Positions 46,822 through 61,427 of a DNA stretch of 64,000 nucleotides are shown in pieces (the first letter of the stretch is position 1; each line of letters opens with the position of its first letter). Under the pieces are notes generated by a model. The model saw only the letters and a program-made list of their open reading frames with translations. It was not told the origin of the DNA and ran no database searches. The DNA lies in assembly GCF_010731575.1 (NCBI RefSeq), contig NZ_AP022617.1, positions 1,302,001 through 1,366,000 on the forward strand, in the 5' to 3' direction. The position numbers and the translations under genes are program-made. The stretch comes from Mycolicibacterium monacense. GTDB taxonomy: Bacteria; Actinomycetota; Actinomycetes; Mycobacteriales; Mycobacteriaceae.

Positions 46822-47348
46822 GACGGCTCCTTCACGGTGATCGGTTGGCCCGCGACGATCAGCACCACCCGCTCGCACGTCGCGGCCAGCCGCTGGTTGA
46901 GCGCGCCGAGTTCGTCGGCGAACCGGCGTCCGGCGGCCGTGGCGGGGACGACGGTCAATCCGACCTCGGGACTGACCAGGACCAGGGATGCGGTGAATTC
47001 CGCCACCGCGGCCACCAGCGCATCGGCACCCGCAGCCACCGAACCCCCGTGCCACGCATCGCAGCGGTCCATCTCCGCGGTCAGCCATCCGCCGACGTCG
47101 TCGACCAGGGTGGCGGTGGCGGGATCGTCGCGCAGGGCGCCGGGGACATCGGTGGTCTCGGTGGTCCGCCAGCCGCTCGGTCTGCGTCGACGGTGTGCCG
47201 CGACCCGCCGGGCCCATTCGTCGTCGGCGCCCGGCGACGCGCCGGTGGCCACATAGCGGACGGGGTCCGGCTGCGCCGCTGCGGCGATCACGGCTTCGGC
47301 CCACCGCGATTTACCCGAGCGGATACCGCCGAGAACGAGCGTGCGCAC
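46818..47348 (-). CDS. cobU: Bifunctional adenosylcobinamide kinase/guanylyltransferase
   Basis: A 176-residue CobU with the P-loop GGIRSGKS (residues 8-15). It phosphorylates adenosylcobinamide and attaches [32 protein letters not shown] holds the conserved Arg/His region carrying the GMP-accepting histidine, and LVDDVGGWL and [24 protein letters not shown] follow. It is the first of three genes joined by GTGA overlaps. In M. tuberculosis, from memory, cobU lies elsewhere (Rv0254c), so this complete cobUTS operon differs from that layout. Confidence 0.94.
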   Translation of the reverse strand: MRTLVLGGIRSGKSRWAEAVIAAAAQPDPVRYVATGASPGADDEWARRVAAHRRRRPSGWRTTETTDVPGALRDDPATATLVDDVGGWLTAEMDRCDAWHGGSVAAGADALVAAVAEFTASLVLVSPEVGLTVVPATAAGRRFADELGALNQRLAATCERVVLIVAGQPITVKEPS

Positions 47349-47362
47349 CGTCGCCGGTCGAC

Positions 47363-48040
47363 TCAGGCGACTTTGGCGCCGCGCTCGACCTGCGGACGCG
47401 GCGCCCGCATCCGGCGCAGCTGCGACGCCCGGCTGGCCGCGTAGAAGCCGAGCTTCCAGCCGGATTCGGTGTTGCCCGGGAACTTCTCGTCGACCAGGCG
47501 GTTGACCTTCCGGCCGACGACGAACCCGTCGATGATCATGATCAGCACCAGGACCAGCATCGCCGGCGACAGCAGCCGCTGCACCTCGATCGACGGTACG
47601 GCGAGCATCACGAAGATCAGGGCCAGGGCCGCGGGCATGAACAGGCCGAGCACGTTGCGCCGGGAATCGACCACATCGCGCACGAAGCGCCGCACCGGAC
47701 CCTTGTCGCGGGGCAGCAGGTAGCCGTCGTCGCCGGCCATCATCTTCTCGCGGCGCTCGGCCATCGAGGCCCGCCGTTCCAGCTTCTCGGCCTTGCGCTC
47801 CTCCTTGCTGAGCTTGGGTCCGCGCAGTTCCTTGCGGCGGCGGCGCGCCTCGGCGGCGGTCAACGGGGCCGGTGCCACCGGGCCGCGCCGCTTGGCGGCG
47901 TCGCGCTTCGGGGTGGGCCTGCCCTTGGGGGCGGTCCTGCGCTCCCTGGTGTCCGGTCCGGACTCGGGACTTGCCGCCGACGCGGTCACAGCGGCGTCCT
48001 CGGGTTGGTCGTCCTCGTTTTTCCGGCCCAGCAGTTTCAC
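47363..48040 (-). CDS. DUF3043 membrane protein (Rv2206 type)
   Basis: A 225-residue conserved actinobacterial protein. The first 110 residues are highly charged (Lys/Arg/Glu-rich: RKELRGPKLSKEERKAEKLERRASMAERREKM) and probably helical. Two transmembrane helices follow near residues 130-148 (VLGLFMPAALALIFVMLAV) and 157-176 (LLSPAMLVLVLIMIIDGFVV), and a basic C-terminus ends the protein. Function unknown. GTG 48040 was chosen because TAATCT lies 7 bases upstream and the residues before it are not conserved-looking. Confidence 0.86.
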   Translation of the reverse strand: MKLLGRKNEDDQPEDAAVTASAASPESGPDTRERRTAPKGRPTPKRDAAKRRGPVAPAPLTAAEARRRRKELRGPKLSKEERKAEKLERRASMAERREKMMAGDDGYLLPRDKGPVRRFVRDVVDSRRNVLGLFMPAALALIFVMLAVPSIEVQRLLSPAMLVLVLIMIIDGFVVGRKVNRLVDEKFPGNTESGWKLGFYAASRASQLRRMRAPRPQVERGAKVA

Positions 48041-48047
48041 ACCCGCC

Positions 48048-48053
48048 AGATTA
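48048..48053 (-). promoter_or_regulatory. -10 element for leaderless DUF3043 gene
   Basis: TAATCT on the minus strand ends 7 bases before GTG 48040. No ribosome site intervenes. Confidence 0.55.
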
Positions 48054-48195
48054 CTTGCCGCTCGACGGGCTCCGGTGGGGCGGGAGTCACCTCGGGAATA
48101 GCGCCGAAGCAAGGTACCGTTGAGGTAGTGGACCGTCGACGGGTTTCGTCGGCGCGTTCCCCATGAACCAGCAGCAGGGATGCAAAGGGAGAGCA

Positions 48196-48558
48196 ATGAC
48201 TGTTCAGGACGAGTCGGCGACCGCCACCGCAACCCACGGTGTGCTTCTCACCGAAGCCGCGGCCGCCAAGGCGAAGGCCCTGCTCGACCAGGAGGGCCGG
48301 GACGACCTGGCGCTGCGCATCGCCGTGCAGCCGGGCGGCTGCGCGGGCCTGCGCTACAACCTGTTCTTCGACGACCGGGCGCTCGACGGCGACCTGACCG
48401 CCGAATTCGGTGGCGTCAACCTGACCGTCGACCGGATGAGCGCACCTTATGTGCAGGGCGCCACGATCGACTTCGTCGACACCATCGAGAAGCAGGGCTT
48501 CACGATCGACAACCCTAACGCCACCGGCTCGTGCGCCTGCGGCGACTCCTTCAACTGA
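48196..48558 (+). CDS. A-type iron-sulfur carrier/insertion protein (ErpA/IscA-like)
   Basis: A 120-residue HesB/IscA-family protein (Rv2204c type) that carries or inserts Fe-S clusters. The three conserved cysteines are in QPGGCAGLRY and, at the C-terminus, SCACGDSF (C-x-C). LTEAAAAKAKALL is the usual opening. ATG 48196 follows AAGGGAGA at good spacing; an in-frame ATG at 48163 would add 11 unconserved residues. LipA and other Fe-S enzymes in the window are plausible clients, but that is only general inference. Confidence 0.93.
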   Translation: MTVQDESATATATHGVLLTEAAAAKAKALLDQEGRDDLALRIAVQPGGCAGLRYNLFFDDRALDGDLTAEFGGVNLTVDRMSAPYVQGATIDFVDTIEKQGFTIDNPNATGSCACGDSFN

Positions 48559-48562
48559 TCGG

Positions 48563-49201
48563 CTAGTACTGGCTGCCGGTGCGCAGCAGATACGAGCAGA
48601 CCAGCACTTCGTTGTCCCGGATGAGCAGCTGGGCGACCGCCTGCTCCTCCTCATTGGGGGGCTGCTGGCCGCGGGCCGACCCGCGTGCCGGCGCCACCCG
48701 CATGGTGAACAGCACCTGAGCCTGATGGGACGACCACGGCACGATCGTGTCGATGGACGTCACCTCGGCGCGGCTGAACTGCTTGCGGAACGCGTCGCCG
48801 GCCAGACCGGCCAGCGCCAGATCCGACCGTTTCTCCTTCACGGCGTCGAACAGACCGCACAGCGCATGCCGGGCGATCTCCTCGTCGTCGCCGTTGGACA
48901 GCGCGTCGAGATACCCCTGGATGGCCGTGCGGGCGGAGGCGTCGGTGAGCGGCCCGGCGGCCTGCGGGGCACCGTCGTCGCGGGTCGCGAAGATCACCAC
49001 GCCGACCAGGGTGGCCACCACGACCGCCACGACCACCGCCCACAGCAGCCGTTTGCGGCCCCGCTTCGGATACTGCACCGGCGGCGGCAGCATGCCCGGA
49101 TATGCCGACGGCACCGGACCCGGATAAGGTTGCGGTGCGCCCTGATGCGGCGGAAGCGGTTGCTGGGGGTAGGGCTCCGGATAGGGGTACGGGCCAGCCA
49201 T
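48563..49201 (-). CDS. Membrane-anchored protein with proline/tyrosine-rich N-terminus (Rv2203 type)
   Basis: A 212-residue protein. The N-terminal 45 residues are Pro/Tyr/Gln-rich (PYPYPEPYPQQPLPPHQGAP), cytoplasmic and low-complexity. A single transmembrane helix follows at about residues 52-72 (RLLWAVVVAVVVATLVGVVIF), and the extracytoplasmic part (75-212) resembles NTF2-like or DUF4878-type folds seen in mycobacterial lipoproteins and membrane proteins (AIQGYLDALSNGDDEEIARHALC). Two cysteines could form a disulfide. Function unknown. ATG 49201 is used; a TTG codon directly precedes it. Confidence 0.83.
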   Translation of the reverse strand: MAGPYPYPEPYPQQPLPPHQGAPQPYPGPVPSAYPGMLPPPVQYPKRGRKRLLWAVVVAVVVATLVGVVIFATRDDGAPQAAGPLTDASARTAIQGYLDALSNGDDEEIARHALCGLFDAVKEKRSDLALAGLAGDAFRKQFSRAEVTSIDTIVPWSSHQAQVLFTMRVAPARGSARGQQPPNEEEQAVAQLLIRDNEVLVCSYLLRTGSQY

Positions 49202-49387
49202 CAAGAACGTCGCTCCAAGGGATTGTGAGATCAGATCGCCTGTCTACAGTGACATCGCGGCGACCCGCGCGGGCACTGTACGCAGGTTAGCGCACAGTCG
49301 GTGCGCCGCCCGGGGACGACAGGGTTCGGGGTGGGGTCCCGGGCCCGGCCGCTAAGGTCGGGTAGTCCAGACGAATTCGAAGGGTGA

Positions 49388-52332
<2,945 letters not shown>

Positions 52333-52417
52333 GGCGCCAAGTATGCCCAATGCGGCGGTGGTGGGGCACGACGGCACGGAAAGGCCGGGTGTCTCGAGAC
52401 CGCCACCGCGGCGTGGT

Positions 52418-52433
52418 CTACGCTGCGTAGTAT
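52418..52433. promoter_or_regulatory. Palindrome CTACGC-T-GCGTAG overlapping a possible ctaC -10
   Basis: A perfect 13-base palindrome (52418-52430) overlaps TAGTAT (52428-52433), a good -10 candidate for ctaC, about 58 bases before its GTG. It could be an operator. It lies in the divergent gap between asnB and ctaC. Confidence 0.35.
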
Positions 52434-52491
52434 TCAACGGTGGCATGGACCGCACAGCGGTCGGCTTAGCGGACTTCTAGGAGGCCCCAAC

Positions 52492-53550
52492 GTGACCCCT
52501 CGCGGGCTGAAGGCGGTGGCACGAAAAGCCGCACTGGTGGTGGTTCTGGGTGCCACAGCACTGGTGCTCAGTGGCTGCAGCTGGACAGAGGCGCTCGCTC
52601 TGGGCTGGCCGAAGGGCATTACGCCCGAGGCGCATCTGAACCGTGAACTGTGGATCGGTTCGATGATCGCCGCGCTCGTCGTCGGCGGCATCGTCTACTT
52701 CCTGATCTTCTGGGTGAGCGCGTTCCACCGGAAGAAGGCCTCCGACACCGAGTTGCCGCGCCAGTTCGGCTACAACATGCCGCTGGAGCTGGTCCTCACG
52801 GTCATCCCGTTCCTGATCATCTCGGTGCTGTTCTACTTCACCGTCGTGGTCCAGGAGCAGATGGTGGGCAAGGAGGACAACCCCGAGGTCGTCGTCGACG
52901 TGACGGCGTTCCAGTGGAACTGGAAGTTCGGCTACAACAAGGTCAACTTCGCCGACGGCACGATGAACTACGACGGCGTCGACGAAGAGCGCAGCGCCGC
53001 GGTCGCCTCCCGCCCGAGCGAAGAGGGTGCGGGCGCGGTCGGTGAGCCGGAAGCGGCCCACACCGAGCATGGTGCCATCGCGGGCCAGAACCCCGAGGAC
53101 CGCAGCTACCTGGCGTTCGACGAGATCGAGACGCTGGGCACCAGCGACGAGATCCCGGTCCTGGTGCTGCCCTCCGAGAAGCGCGTCGAGTTCCGGATCG
53201 CCTCGGCCGACGTGGCGCACGCCTTCTGGGTGCCGGAGTTCCTGTTCAAGCGGGACGTGTACCCCAACCCTGAACAGAACAACTCGGACAACGTCTTCCA
53301 GGTCAGCGAGATCACCGAGACCGGCGCGTTCGTGGGCCGCTGCGCCGAGCTCTGCGGCACCTACCACGCGATGATGAACTTCGAGGTGCGCGTGGTTCCG
53401 CCGAACGATTTCAAGGCGTACCTGAACCAGCGCATGGCGGGTAAGACGAACGCCGAGGCGCTGATCGCCATCAACCAGCCACCCACCGCCGTCACCACCA
53501 AGCCGTTCGACACGCGGCGCGGTGAGATGGCCCCGCAAGCGAGCAGGTAG
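52492..53550 (+). CDS. ctaC: Cytochrome c oxidase subunit II
   Basis: A 352-residue subunit of the aa3 oxidase. The N-terminus is a lipoprotein signal (lipobox VLSGC, Cys29). Two transmembrane helices follow near residues 56-78 and 98-120, then the periplasmic cupredoxin domain with the CuA site: AHAFWVPEF and [12 protein letters not shown]. An actinobacterial insert (about 160-200) lies between the helices and the copper domain. GTG 52492 follows the strong AGGAGG. The gene starts an operon with ctaF, and the oxidase joins the qcrCAB complex encoded nearby to form a respiratory supercomplex. Confidence 0.97.
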   Translation: MTPRGLKAVARKAALVVVLGATALVLSGCSWTEALALGWPKGITPEAHLNRELWIGSMIAALVVGGIVYFLIFWVSAFHRKKASDTELPRQFGYNMPLELVLTVIPFLIISVLFYFTVVVQEQMVGKEDNPEVVVDVTAFQWNWKFGYNKVNFADGTMNYDGVDEERSAAVASRPSEEGAGAVGEPEAAHTEHGAIAGQNPEDRSYLAFDEIETLGTSDEIPVLVLPSEKRVEFRIASADVAHAFWVPEFLFKRDVYPNPEQNNSDNVFQVSEITETGAFVGRCAELCGTYHAMMNFEVRVVPPNDFKAYLNQRMAGKTNAEALIAINQPPTAVTTKPFDTRRGEMAPQASR

Positions 53551-53559
53551 GACTCCTCG

Positions 53560-53979
53560 ATGCACATCGAAGCCAGGTTGTTCGAGTTCCTCACGGCGTT
53601 CTTCGCCCTGTCGGCCGTCGTGTACGCCACGCTGACCGCGATGTTCGGCAACGGCGGCGTGGAGTGGGCCGGTACCACCGCACTGGTGCTGACCACCGGC
53701 CTGACCCTGATCGTCGGCACCTTCTTCCGGTTCGTCGCCCGTCGCCTGGACACCCGGCCTGAGGACTACGAGGACGCCGAGATCAGCGACGGCGCCGGTG
53801 AACTCGGGTTCTTCGCGCCCCACAGCTGGTGGCCGATCATGATCGCGCTGTCGTTCTCCACCGCCGCGGTGGGCGCCGCGCTGTGGCTGCCGTGGCTGCT
53901 CGTCGCGGGCATCGTGTTCGTACTCGTCTCGGCCGCCGGCCTGGTCTTCGAATACCACTGGGGCCCCGAGAAGCACTGA
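53560..53979 (+). CDS. ctaF: Cytochrome c oxidase subunit IV, actinobacterial type (CtaF)
   Basis: A 139-residue membrane protein with four helices: about residues 5-27, 34-53, 89-107 and 111-130. It is the actinobacterial subunit IV of the aa3 oxidase (Rv2199c type). Conserved stretches are [34 protein letters not shown] and [15 protein letters not shown]. It follows ctaC by 9 bases, in one operon. Confidence 0.93.
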   Translation: MHIEARLFEFLTAFFALSAVVYATLTAMFGNGGVEWAGTTALVLTTGLTLIVGTFFRFVARRLDTRPEDYEDAEISDGAGELGFFAPHSWWPIMIALSFSTAAVGAALWLPWLLVAGIVFVLVSAAGLVFEYHWGPEKH

Positions 53980-54042
53980 TCGCGGCGCTCGCACGGGCGG
54001 AAAGATCACGAAACGGGCAACACTTGGCCGGCGAACCGCGCT

Positions 54043-54077
54043 GTGACGGTCGCCGGTCACCCGTCGTTGGGTAGTGT
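54043..54077 (+). promoter_or_regulatory. Inverted repeat GTGAC-N8-GTCAC and TAGTGT before mmpS3
   Basis: GTGAC (54043-54047) and GTCAC (54056-54060) form an inverted repeat at the expected -35 position of TAGTGT (54072-54077). The arrangement suggests a repressor- or response-regulator-controlled promoter for mmpS3 and its neighbour. No regulator is identified. Confidence 0.35.
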
Positions 54078-54149
54078 TTCCCGGGGCGCGGTGAGCCGTT
54101 TCGGCCGCATGCCCGCGCCGGTGACGCAGTCGAGAAGGAATAGGCGTAG

Positions 54150-55043
54150 ATGAGCGGGCCGAACCCCCCAGGGCCGGACTCGCCGGGACCGGACCAGCCC
54201 GAGCGGGAGGGCGGTCGGCACTCGGCACCCGACGAAGCGACCGAACAGGTCGGTGCGGCCGAGCAACCGGCCGCCGCCACGGGTGCGACGGAGGCCTACT
54301 CCCAGGCGTACTCCGCCCCCGAATCGGAACAGTTCAGCAGCGGGCCGTATGTGCCCGCGGACCCGGCACTGTACGACTACGACAGCTATGAACCGGTGTC
54401 CGACGTCGGCGAGGAGCAGGCGCCGCCACGTTGGCCGTGGGTCGTCGGTGTCACCGCGATCATCGCCGCGATCTCGCTGGTGGTGTCGGTGGCGCTGCTG
54501 GTGACGAAGACCGACACCGATCAGTTGGCCACCCCGGCTACCACCACGACGACGCCTCCGCCCCCGGTGCAGGACGAGATCACCACGACGACGCCCCCGC
54601 CGCCGCCACCACCGCCGCCGACGACCGAGCCGCCGCCTCCTCCGCCACCGGAGACCGTGACGGTCACCGAGCCGCCGCCTCCGCCGCCCTCGGCCGAGGC
54701 GCCGCCGCCACCACCGCCTGAGACGACGACACCGCCGCCGCCCCCGCCGCCGACCACCACCACACCCGCGGGCCCCCGCCAGGTGACCTACTCGGTGACG
54801 GGTACCAAGGCGCCCGGAGACATCATCACCGTCACCTACGTGGACGCCTCGGGACGCAGGCGCACCCAGCGCAACGTGTACATCCCCTGGTCGCTGACCG
54901 TCACGCCGATCTCGCAGTCGGAGGTCGGGTCGGTGCAGGCGTCGAGCCTGTTCCTGGTCAGCAAATTGAACTGTTCGATCACGACGAGCGATGGGACGGT
55001 CTTGTCGTCCAATACCGGCAACGCCGCGCAGACGAGCTGCTGA
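54150..55043 (+). CDS. mmpS3: MmpS3-family membrane protein with proline-rich extracytoplasmic tract
   Basis: A 297-residue protein. A disordered acidic/Pro-rich cytoplasmic N-terminus (1-93) precedes one transmembrane helix (about 96-118). A long Pro/Thr tract with several runs of 6-9 prolines (127-205) extends outward to a C-terminal MmpS domain (206-297: [29 protein letters not shown], two cysteines). MmpS proteins usually assist MmpL lipid exporters, but MmpS3 lacks an adjacent MmpL and is associated with the envelope or septum. AGGAATAGG precedes the ATG. It overlaps the next ATG by one base and sits between the oxidase operons. Confidence 0.93.
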   Translation: MSGPNPPGPDSPGPDQPEREGGRHSAPDEATEQVGAAEQPAAATGATEAYSQAYSAPESEQFSSGPYVPADPALYDYDSYEPVSDVGEEQAPPRWPWVVGVTAIIAAISLVVSVALLVTKTDTDQLATPATTTTTPPPPVQDEITTTTPPPPPPPPPTTEPPPPPPPETVTVTEPPPPPPSAEAPPPPPPETTTPPPPPPPTTTTPAGPRQVTYSVTGTKAPGDIITVTYVDASGRRRTQRNVYIPWSLTVTPISQSEVGSVQASSLFLVSKLNCSITTSDGTVLSSNTGNAAQTSC

Positions 55044-55690
55044 TGACATACCCCAGCGACACCGCGCACGGGGCGCGGCCGGACACCGGCGGGCCCGACA
55101 GCCTGGACAACGTCGACCGCATCCTGCTCGGCGCCGGCGGCGCCGTGTGGCTGACCGCACTGGGCACCGGCGTGGCGGCCACCGTCGCGCTGGCGGACCT
55201 CGCCGGAGCGGCGGCACCCGCCGCCGGCGACGGCGACACCCCCTGGCTGCTGTACGGCGTCATAGGGATCTCCGCCGCCGTCATCGCCGCGGCGGTGCCG
55301 CTGCTGCTGCGCGCCCGCCGCAACGCCCAGGACGAACCCGCTCCGCTGACCGTGCAGCGGGGCCGCACACCGGGGGAGGGGAGTGCGGCCGACACCGCCG
55401 AACCACCGACGGAGAAGCTCAGCGTCGCGGCCGTGACCCCGGTGCCCAGCCGGCTGGACGCCGGGGACAACGCCCGCGTCGAGCAGCTCTGGTTGCGTTG
55501 CGCTCTGGTCATCGCGATCGCGATGGGGGCGGCGATGATCGCGATCGGGGTGGCCACCTATCTGATGGCCGTCGGCAACGACCTGGCCTCGTGGGTGCTC
55601 TACGGGCTGGCCGCGGTGATCACGCTGGCGATGCCGGTGGCCCCGTGGTGGTACCTGCGCGAGTTACGCGCACTGCTCGAATCCCGCTGA
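55043..55690 (+). CDS. Four-helix membrane protein (Rv2197c type)
   Basis: A 215-residue membrane protein of unknown function, paired with mmpS3 in mycobacteria. Helices are near residues 25-50 (ILLGAGGAVWLTALGTGVAATVALA), 67-88, 151-178 (ALVIAIAMGAAMIAIGVATYLMAV) and 183-203. A Pro/Thr cytoplasmic loop lies between the second and third. The start overlaps the mmpS3 stop (TGATG), so translation is coupled. Converges with qcrB across a hairpin. Confidence 0.85.
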   Translation: MTYPSDTAHGARPDTGGPDSLDNVDRILLGAGGAVWLTALGTGVAATVALADLAGAAAPAAGDGDTPWLLYGVIGISAAVIAAAVPLLLRARRNAQDEPAPLTVQRGRTPGEGSAADTAEPPTEKLSVAAVTPVPSRLDAGDNARVEQLWLRCALVIAIAMGAAMIAIGVATYLMAVGNDLASWVLYGLAAVITLAMPVAPWWYLRELRALLESR

Positions 55691-55810
55691 CCCGCAGGCG
55701 ATCCCGCCGCGGGCAGTGGCGCGAGGCTGAAGCCACGCAGGGAAAGTGCGAGTGGATGCCTGCGGGAGTTCAGTCTCACGACGGGCTCCACGCGCTCGGG
55801 CGCATACGAA

Positions 55811-55851
55811 ACGGCCGCCGCGACCTCCGTTGGGAGGACCGCGGCGGCCGT
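55811..55851. terminator. Bidirectional hairpin between convergent genes
   Basis: A 12-bp perfect stem ACGGCCGCCGCG/CGCGGCGGCCGT (55811-55822 with 55840-55851) encloses a second stem CCTCC/GGAGG. It lies between the 3' ends of the Rv2197c-type gene and qcrB. No long T-run follows on either side, so it may be a mycobacterial terminator without a U-tract. Confidence 0.65.
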
Positions 55852-55865
55852 ATCGCTGTCGGACT

Positions 55866-57542
55866 CTAGTGGTGGCCGTTCGGCGAACCGTCGCCATCGC
55901 CGTTGGCAGCGCCGTTGGAACCGTTGGTGCCCTGCCGCTCCCGCAGGGCGGTCAGCGCCCGGCGGTGTGAGGCGTGCGCAGCCTCGGTCAGTGCCTCGTG
56001 CTCGACGATCGGATCGGCGGTCAGGAAGCTGCCGCTGCCCGGTGCACCGCCGGAGCCCAGCTTGTTCATCCGCTTCGGCAGAGGAGCGCCCTGGTATTCC
56101 AGCGGAATCGGGTGCCCGTGGGCGTCGACCGGTCCGAGCGGCTGGTGCAGCTCGATGTAGGCGCCGTGCGGCAGCCGCTTGATGATGCCCGTCTCGATGC
56201 CGTGCTCGAGCACCTCGCGGTCGCTGCGCTGCAACGACACCGCCCACCGGTAGGTGACGTAGTAGACGATCACCGGCAGCACCACCATGCCGATCCGGCC
56301 GATCCACGTCGTCGCGTTCAGCGAGATGTGGAACTTGAGCGCGATGATGTCGTTCATGCAGGCGAACGTCAGCAGGATGTAGAACGAGATCGCCATCGCG
56401 CCGATCGCGGTGCGAACCGGGGCGTCACGCGGACGCTGCAACAGGTTGTGGTGGGCGTCGTCCCCGGTGAGCCGCTTCTCGAGGAACGGATACACCGTGA
56501 GCAGCCCGAGGATCAAGCCCATCAGCACCGCGATCCACACCGGCTGCGGGATGGTGTAGTTGCCGATGTAGAACTCCCACGCCGGCCACAACCGGATCAG
56601 GCCGTCGGTCCACATCATGTAGAAGTCCGGCTGGCTGCCCGCGGACACCTGAGAAGGCTTGTAGGGGCCCAGAACCCAGATCGGGTTGATCTGCAGCAGA
56701 CCGCCCATCAGGCCGAGGATGCCCACGGTCAGGGCGAAGAACGCACCCGACTTGACCGCGAACACCGGCATGACGCGCACGCCGACGACGTTCTTCTCGG
56801 TGCGGCCGGGGCCGGGGAACTGGGTGTGCTTCTGGAACCACACCAGCGCCAGGTGGGCGGCGATGAGCGCGAGCATGATGCCCGGGATCAGCAGGATGTG
56901 CAGTGCGTACAGGCGCGGGATGATGATCGTGCCGGGGAAGTCACCGCCGAACAGCGCCCAGTGCATCCACGTGCCGACGACCGGGATGCCCATCGTGATG
57001 CCGGAGAGGGCGGCGCGCAGGCCGGTGCCGGACAGCAGGTCGTCGGGCAGCGAGTAGCCGAAGAAACCCTCGAACATCGCCAGGATCAGCAGCAGCGAGC
57101 CGATGACCCAGTTGGCCTCACGCGGCCGCCGGAACGCGCCGGTGAAGAAGATGCGGGCGAGGTGCACCATGATCGACGCCGCGAACAGCAGTGCCGCCCA
57201 GTGGTGGATCTGACGGACGAACAGCCCGCCGCGTACCTCGAAGCTGATGTCGAGTGCCGATTCGTAGGCCTTCGACATCTCGACGCCGCGCAGCGGTTGG
57301 TACACGCCGTCGTAGACGACCTCGGACATCGAGGGGTCGAAGAACAGGGTGAGCCAGACGCCGGTGATCAGCAGGATGATGAAGCTGTACAAGGCGATCT
57401 CACCCAGCAAGAACGACCAGTGGGTGGGGAAGACCTTGTTCAGCTGGCGACGGACCGCCGCCGACGGGTGGTAGCGCGAATCGATCGCGTTTCCCTGTGC
57501 GGCAAGCCTGGCGGCCATCTTGGAACCACTCTGTGCACTCAT
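55866..57542 (-). CDS. qcrB: Cytochrome bc1 complex cytochrome b subunit
   Basis: A 558-residue cytochrome b. It has eight or so hydrophobic helices and b-heme ligands in the first four ([49 protein letters not shown]). The Qo-site region is [16 protein letters not shown], where resistance to QcrB inhibitors of the telacebec type maps in M. tuberculosis. The long charged C-terminal tail ends in Asn/Gly-rich low complexity. The ATG overlaps the qcrA stop. It transfers electrons from menaquinol to QcrC and CtaC. Confidence 0.97.
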   Translation of the reverse strand: MSAQSGSKMAARLAAQGNAIDSRYHPSAAVRRQLNKVFPTHWSFLLGEIALYSFIILLITGVWLTLFFDPSMSEVVYDGVYQPLRGVEMSKAYESALDISFEVRGGLFVRQIHHWAALLFAASIMVHLARIFFTGAFRRPREANWVIGSLLLILAMFEGFFGYSLPDDLLSGTGLRAALSGITMGIPVVGTWMHWALFGGDFPGTIIIPRLYALHILLIPGIMLALIAAHLALVWFQKHTQFPGPGRTEKNVVGVRVMPVFAVKSGAFFALTVGILGLMGGLLQINPIWVLGPYKPSQVSAGSQPDFYMMWTDGLIRLWPAWEFYIGNYTIPQPVWIAVLMGLILGLLTVYPFLEKRLTGDDAHHNLLQRPRDAPVRTAIGAMAISFYILLTFACMNDIIALKFHISLNATTWIGRIGMVVLPVIVYYVTYRWAVSLQRSDREVLEHGIETGIIKRLPHGAYIELHQPLGPVDAHGHPIPLEYQGAPLPKRMNKLGSGGAPGSGSFLTADPIVEHEALTEAAHASHRRALTALRERQGTNGSNGAANGDGDGSPNGHH

Positions 57543-58783
57543 GATGTCTTCCGTTCCCAGAATGCAGGCCCGACGGGTTCGATGAAGTCGCCGTTGGCGA
57601 CCAGGTACCCGTCCTGGTCAATGGTGATGGGCAACTGCGCGAGGGCGCGCGCAGCCGGACCGAATATGGGTTTCGCGAAGTGCAGCGCGTCGAACTGCGA
57701 CTGGTGGCACGGGCACAGGATGCGGTGGGTCTGCTGTTCGTACAGCGACGACGGGCAGCCCAGGTGCGAGCAGATCTTCGTGTAGGCGAAGAACTCGCCG
57801 AAGTTGAAGCTCTCCTGACCCTTGCGCTTGACCACCTTCGTCATTTCCTCGGGACGAAGACGGATGAGCATCACGGGATTTCGCACACCCATGATGATCT
57901 CGGTCATCTTGTGGTGCGACTCGACGGTGGTGCCGTCACCGTCGGACTCCCGCCACGGGTAGACCGTCTCCATACCGCCGGCGTCGAGATCCTCCGGACG
58001 CATCTTGGCGAACGTCGGACCGTGGCCGGTGTTCCCGGTCGCGCGGGCCAGGAAGATCGTCTCGCCCGTGAAGCGCGGGGTCCAGCCGGAGGTCCACAGC
58101 ACGGCCTTCGGGCCGTCCGCGGTGGGCACCACCGGCTTCCACGGGTTCTTGATCAGGCCACCGATGAACGCCACCGCGGTGCCGAGGCCGAAGGCGCCGA
58201 GCCCGACACCGAGCGAGACACCGATCATCTTGCGGCGCTTGATGGTCGAGCCCTCGAGTGCGTCGGTCAGGTTCGCCGCGGCGGTCTTGCGCTGGATCTC
58301 GGGGGAGGCGCCGTCGTGGCGGTCCTGGATCGAGATCTCCTCGGGGATGAACCGCTTCTGGTAGAGCACCGCACCGATGCCGATCGCGAGGATCGACAAC
58401 CCGAACAGCAGGCCGTAGAGCGGGGTCGCCAGGGAGTACAGGAATTCACCCTCGGAGCCGTAGGGCTGGTACTCCCACGGCCAGAACAGGAACACGACCA
58501 GCAGAGCCAGGCCGGACACGCCGCCGATCAGCAGCCAGGTGGCGACCGAACGCTCGGCGCGCTTCTCGGCGCGGGTACCGGGCACCGGCCAGCGCGGCTC
58601 CTTGAAGACGGTCTCGACACCGTCGAGCCGGCCACCGAGTTCGACGAGTTCCTCACGCGACATCGCGGCCAGTTCGGCGTCGGTCGGCTGACCCGGCACA
58701 CCGCCGTGGCCGGGTGCGTCGGTGCCCTTGGGGGCGCCGTCCGGAGTGTTCGTCACCTGCTCTTCGTTCCGCTCGTCGCTCAT
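57539..58783 (-). CDS. qcrA: Rieske iron-sulfur subunit of cytochrome bc1 complex
   Basis: A 414-residue actinobacterial Rieske protein. It has three transmembrane helices (near 80-100, 115-135 and 190-212), more than the single helix in mitochondria. The 2Fe-2S ligands are in CSHLGC (Cys338, His340, Cys343) and CPCH (Cys357, Cys359, His360). The acidic N-terminal 60 residues are cytoplasmic. ATG 58783 overlaps the qcrC stop, and the 3' end overlaps the qcrB ATG. An in-frame ATG 19 codons upstream lies within qcrC and adds no conserved residues. Confidence 0.97.
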   Translation of the reverse strand: MSDERNEEQVTNTPDGAPKGTDAPGHGGVPGQPTDAELAAMSREELVELGGRLDGVETVFKEPRWPVPGTRAEKRAERSVATWLLIGGVSGLALLVVFLFWPWEYQPYGSEGEFLYSLATPLYGLLFGLSILAIGIGAVLYQKRFIPEEISIQDRHDGASPEIQRKTAAANLTDALEGSTIKRRKMIGVSLGVGLGAFGLGTAVAFIGGLIKNPWKPVVPTADGPKAVLWTSGWTPRFTGETIFLARATGNTGHGPTFAKMRPEDLDAGGMETVYPWRESDGDGTTVESHHKMTEIIMGVRNPVMLIRLRPEEMTKVVKRKGQESFNFGEFFAYTKICSHLGCPSSLYEQQTHRILCPCHQSQFDALHFAKPIFGPAARALAQLPITIDQDGYLVANGDFIEPVGPAFWERKTS

Positions 58784-59583
58784 GCCCGTGCCCCGATCCA
58801 GAGAGCCGCACCGATGACGGCCACCATGCCGATGATCCACGCCGCCATACCTTCGGACGTCGGGCCGAAGCCGCCGAGTCCGTAACCGCCGGGAGGCGGC
58901 GTCTTCCGCGACTCCTCGACGTAGGCGACGATGTCGCGCTTCTCCTCCGGCGACAGCTGACGGTCGGAGAACTTGGGCATGTTCTGCGGACCGGTCTGCA
59001 TCGCGGTATAGACCTGCGCGGGGGACGCCTGGAGTTCGGGCGCGTACTTACCCGAGGACAGGGCGCCGCCGCGTCCGGTGAAGTTGTGGCACGACGCGCA
59101 GTTGAGCCGGAACAGGTCGCCACCGCGGGCGACGTTGTCGCCGATCAGCGACTGGTTGGCGATCTCGCCGTTCTCGTCGCGCGGGACGACGGGTCCGCCG
59201 CCGTTGGCCTGCACGTAGGCGCCGAGTGCATCGGTCTGCGCCTCGTCGAAGTCGGCCGGCTTGTTCGGCGCCTGGGCCTCGTTGCGGCGCGCGGGCATGC
59301 GGCCGGTGGAGACCTGGAAGTACACCGCCGCCTCGCCGACACCGATCAGGCTGGGTCCGCGGTCCTGCACACCCTGCAGATTGCTGCCGTGGCAGCTCAC
59401 GCAGGACATGTCGTAGAGCTCCTTGCCGGTGCGCAGCAGGGCCGACTGCGACTCGTCGGCCACCGCTACCTGCGGTGCGGGCGTCAGCGTGGCGGCGACG
59501 CCGCCCGCGACACCAAGTCCGACCAGCAGCAGCACCGCTGCCGACAGGCGCCGGCGGAACCGTCGGCGGGACTTGCTGATCAT
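58780..59583 (-). CDS. qcrC: Diheme cytochrome c subunit of cytochrome bc1 complex
   Basis: A 267-residue subunit with two heme-binding sites, CVSCHG (Cys61-Cys64-His65) and CASCHN (Cys162-Cys165-His166), hallmark of actinobacterial QcrC. An N-terminal signal/anchor (about 13-33) and a C-terminal helix (about 245-264) hold it to the membrane; it passes electrons directly to the oxidase CuA site. ATG 59583 follows AGAAGGGG; another in-frame ATG lies at 59598. ctaE is 56 bases upstream. Confidence 0.95.
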   Translation of the reverse strand: MISKSRRRFRRRLSAAVLLLVGLGVAGGVAATLTPAPQVAVADESQSALLRTGKELYDMSCVSCHGSNLQGVQDRGPSLIGVGEAAVYFQVSTGRMPARRNEAQAPNKPADFDEAQTDALGAYVQANGGGPVVPRDENGEIANQSLIGDNVARGGDLFRLNCASCHNFTGRGGALSSGKYAPELQASPAQVYTAMQTGPQNMPKFSDRQLSPEEKRDIVAYVEESRKTPPPGGYGLGGFGPTSEGMAAWIIGMVAVIGAALWIGARA

Positions 59584-59639
59584 CGAACCCCTTCTCATCG
59601 GCTGAGGACCCTGTGAACTCATCGGAGGCATCGAGCCGA

Positions 59640-61427
<1,788 letters not shown>

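Noticed and set aside
47349..47362. B12 riboswitch before cobU
   Set aside because: Only 14 bases separate cobU from the upstream gene and no B12-box sequence is visible.
54521..54763. Glycine-rich frame opposite mmpS3
   Set aside because: It is the reverse reading of the proline codon tract and has no ribosome site or conserved domain.
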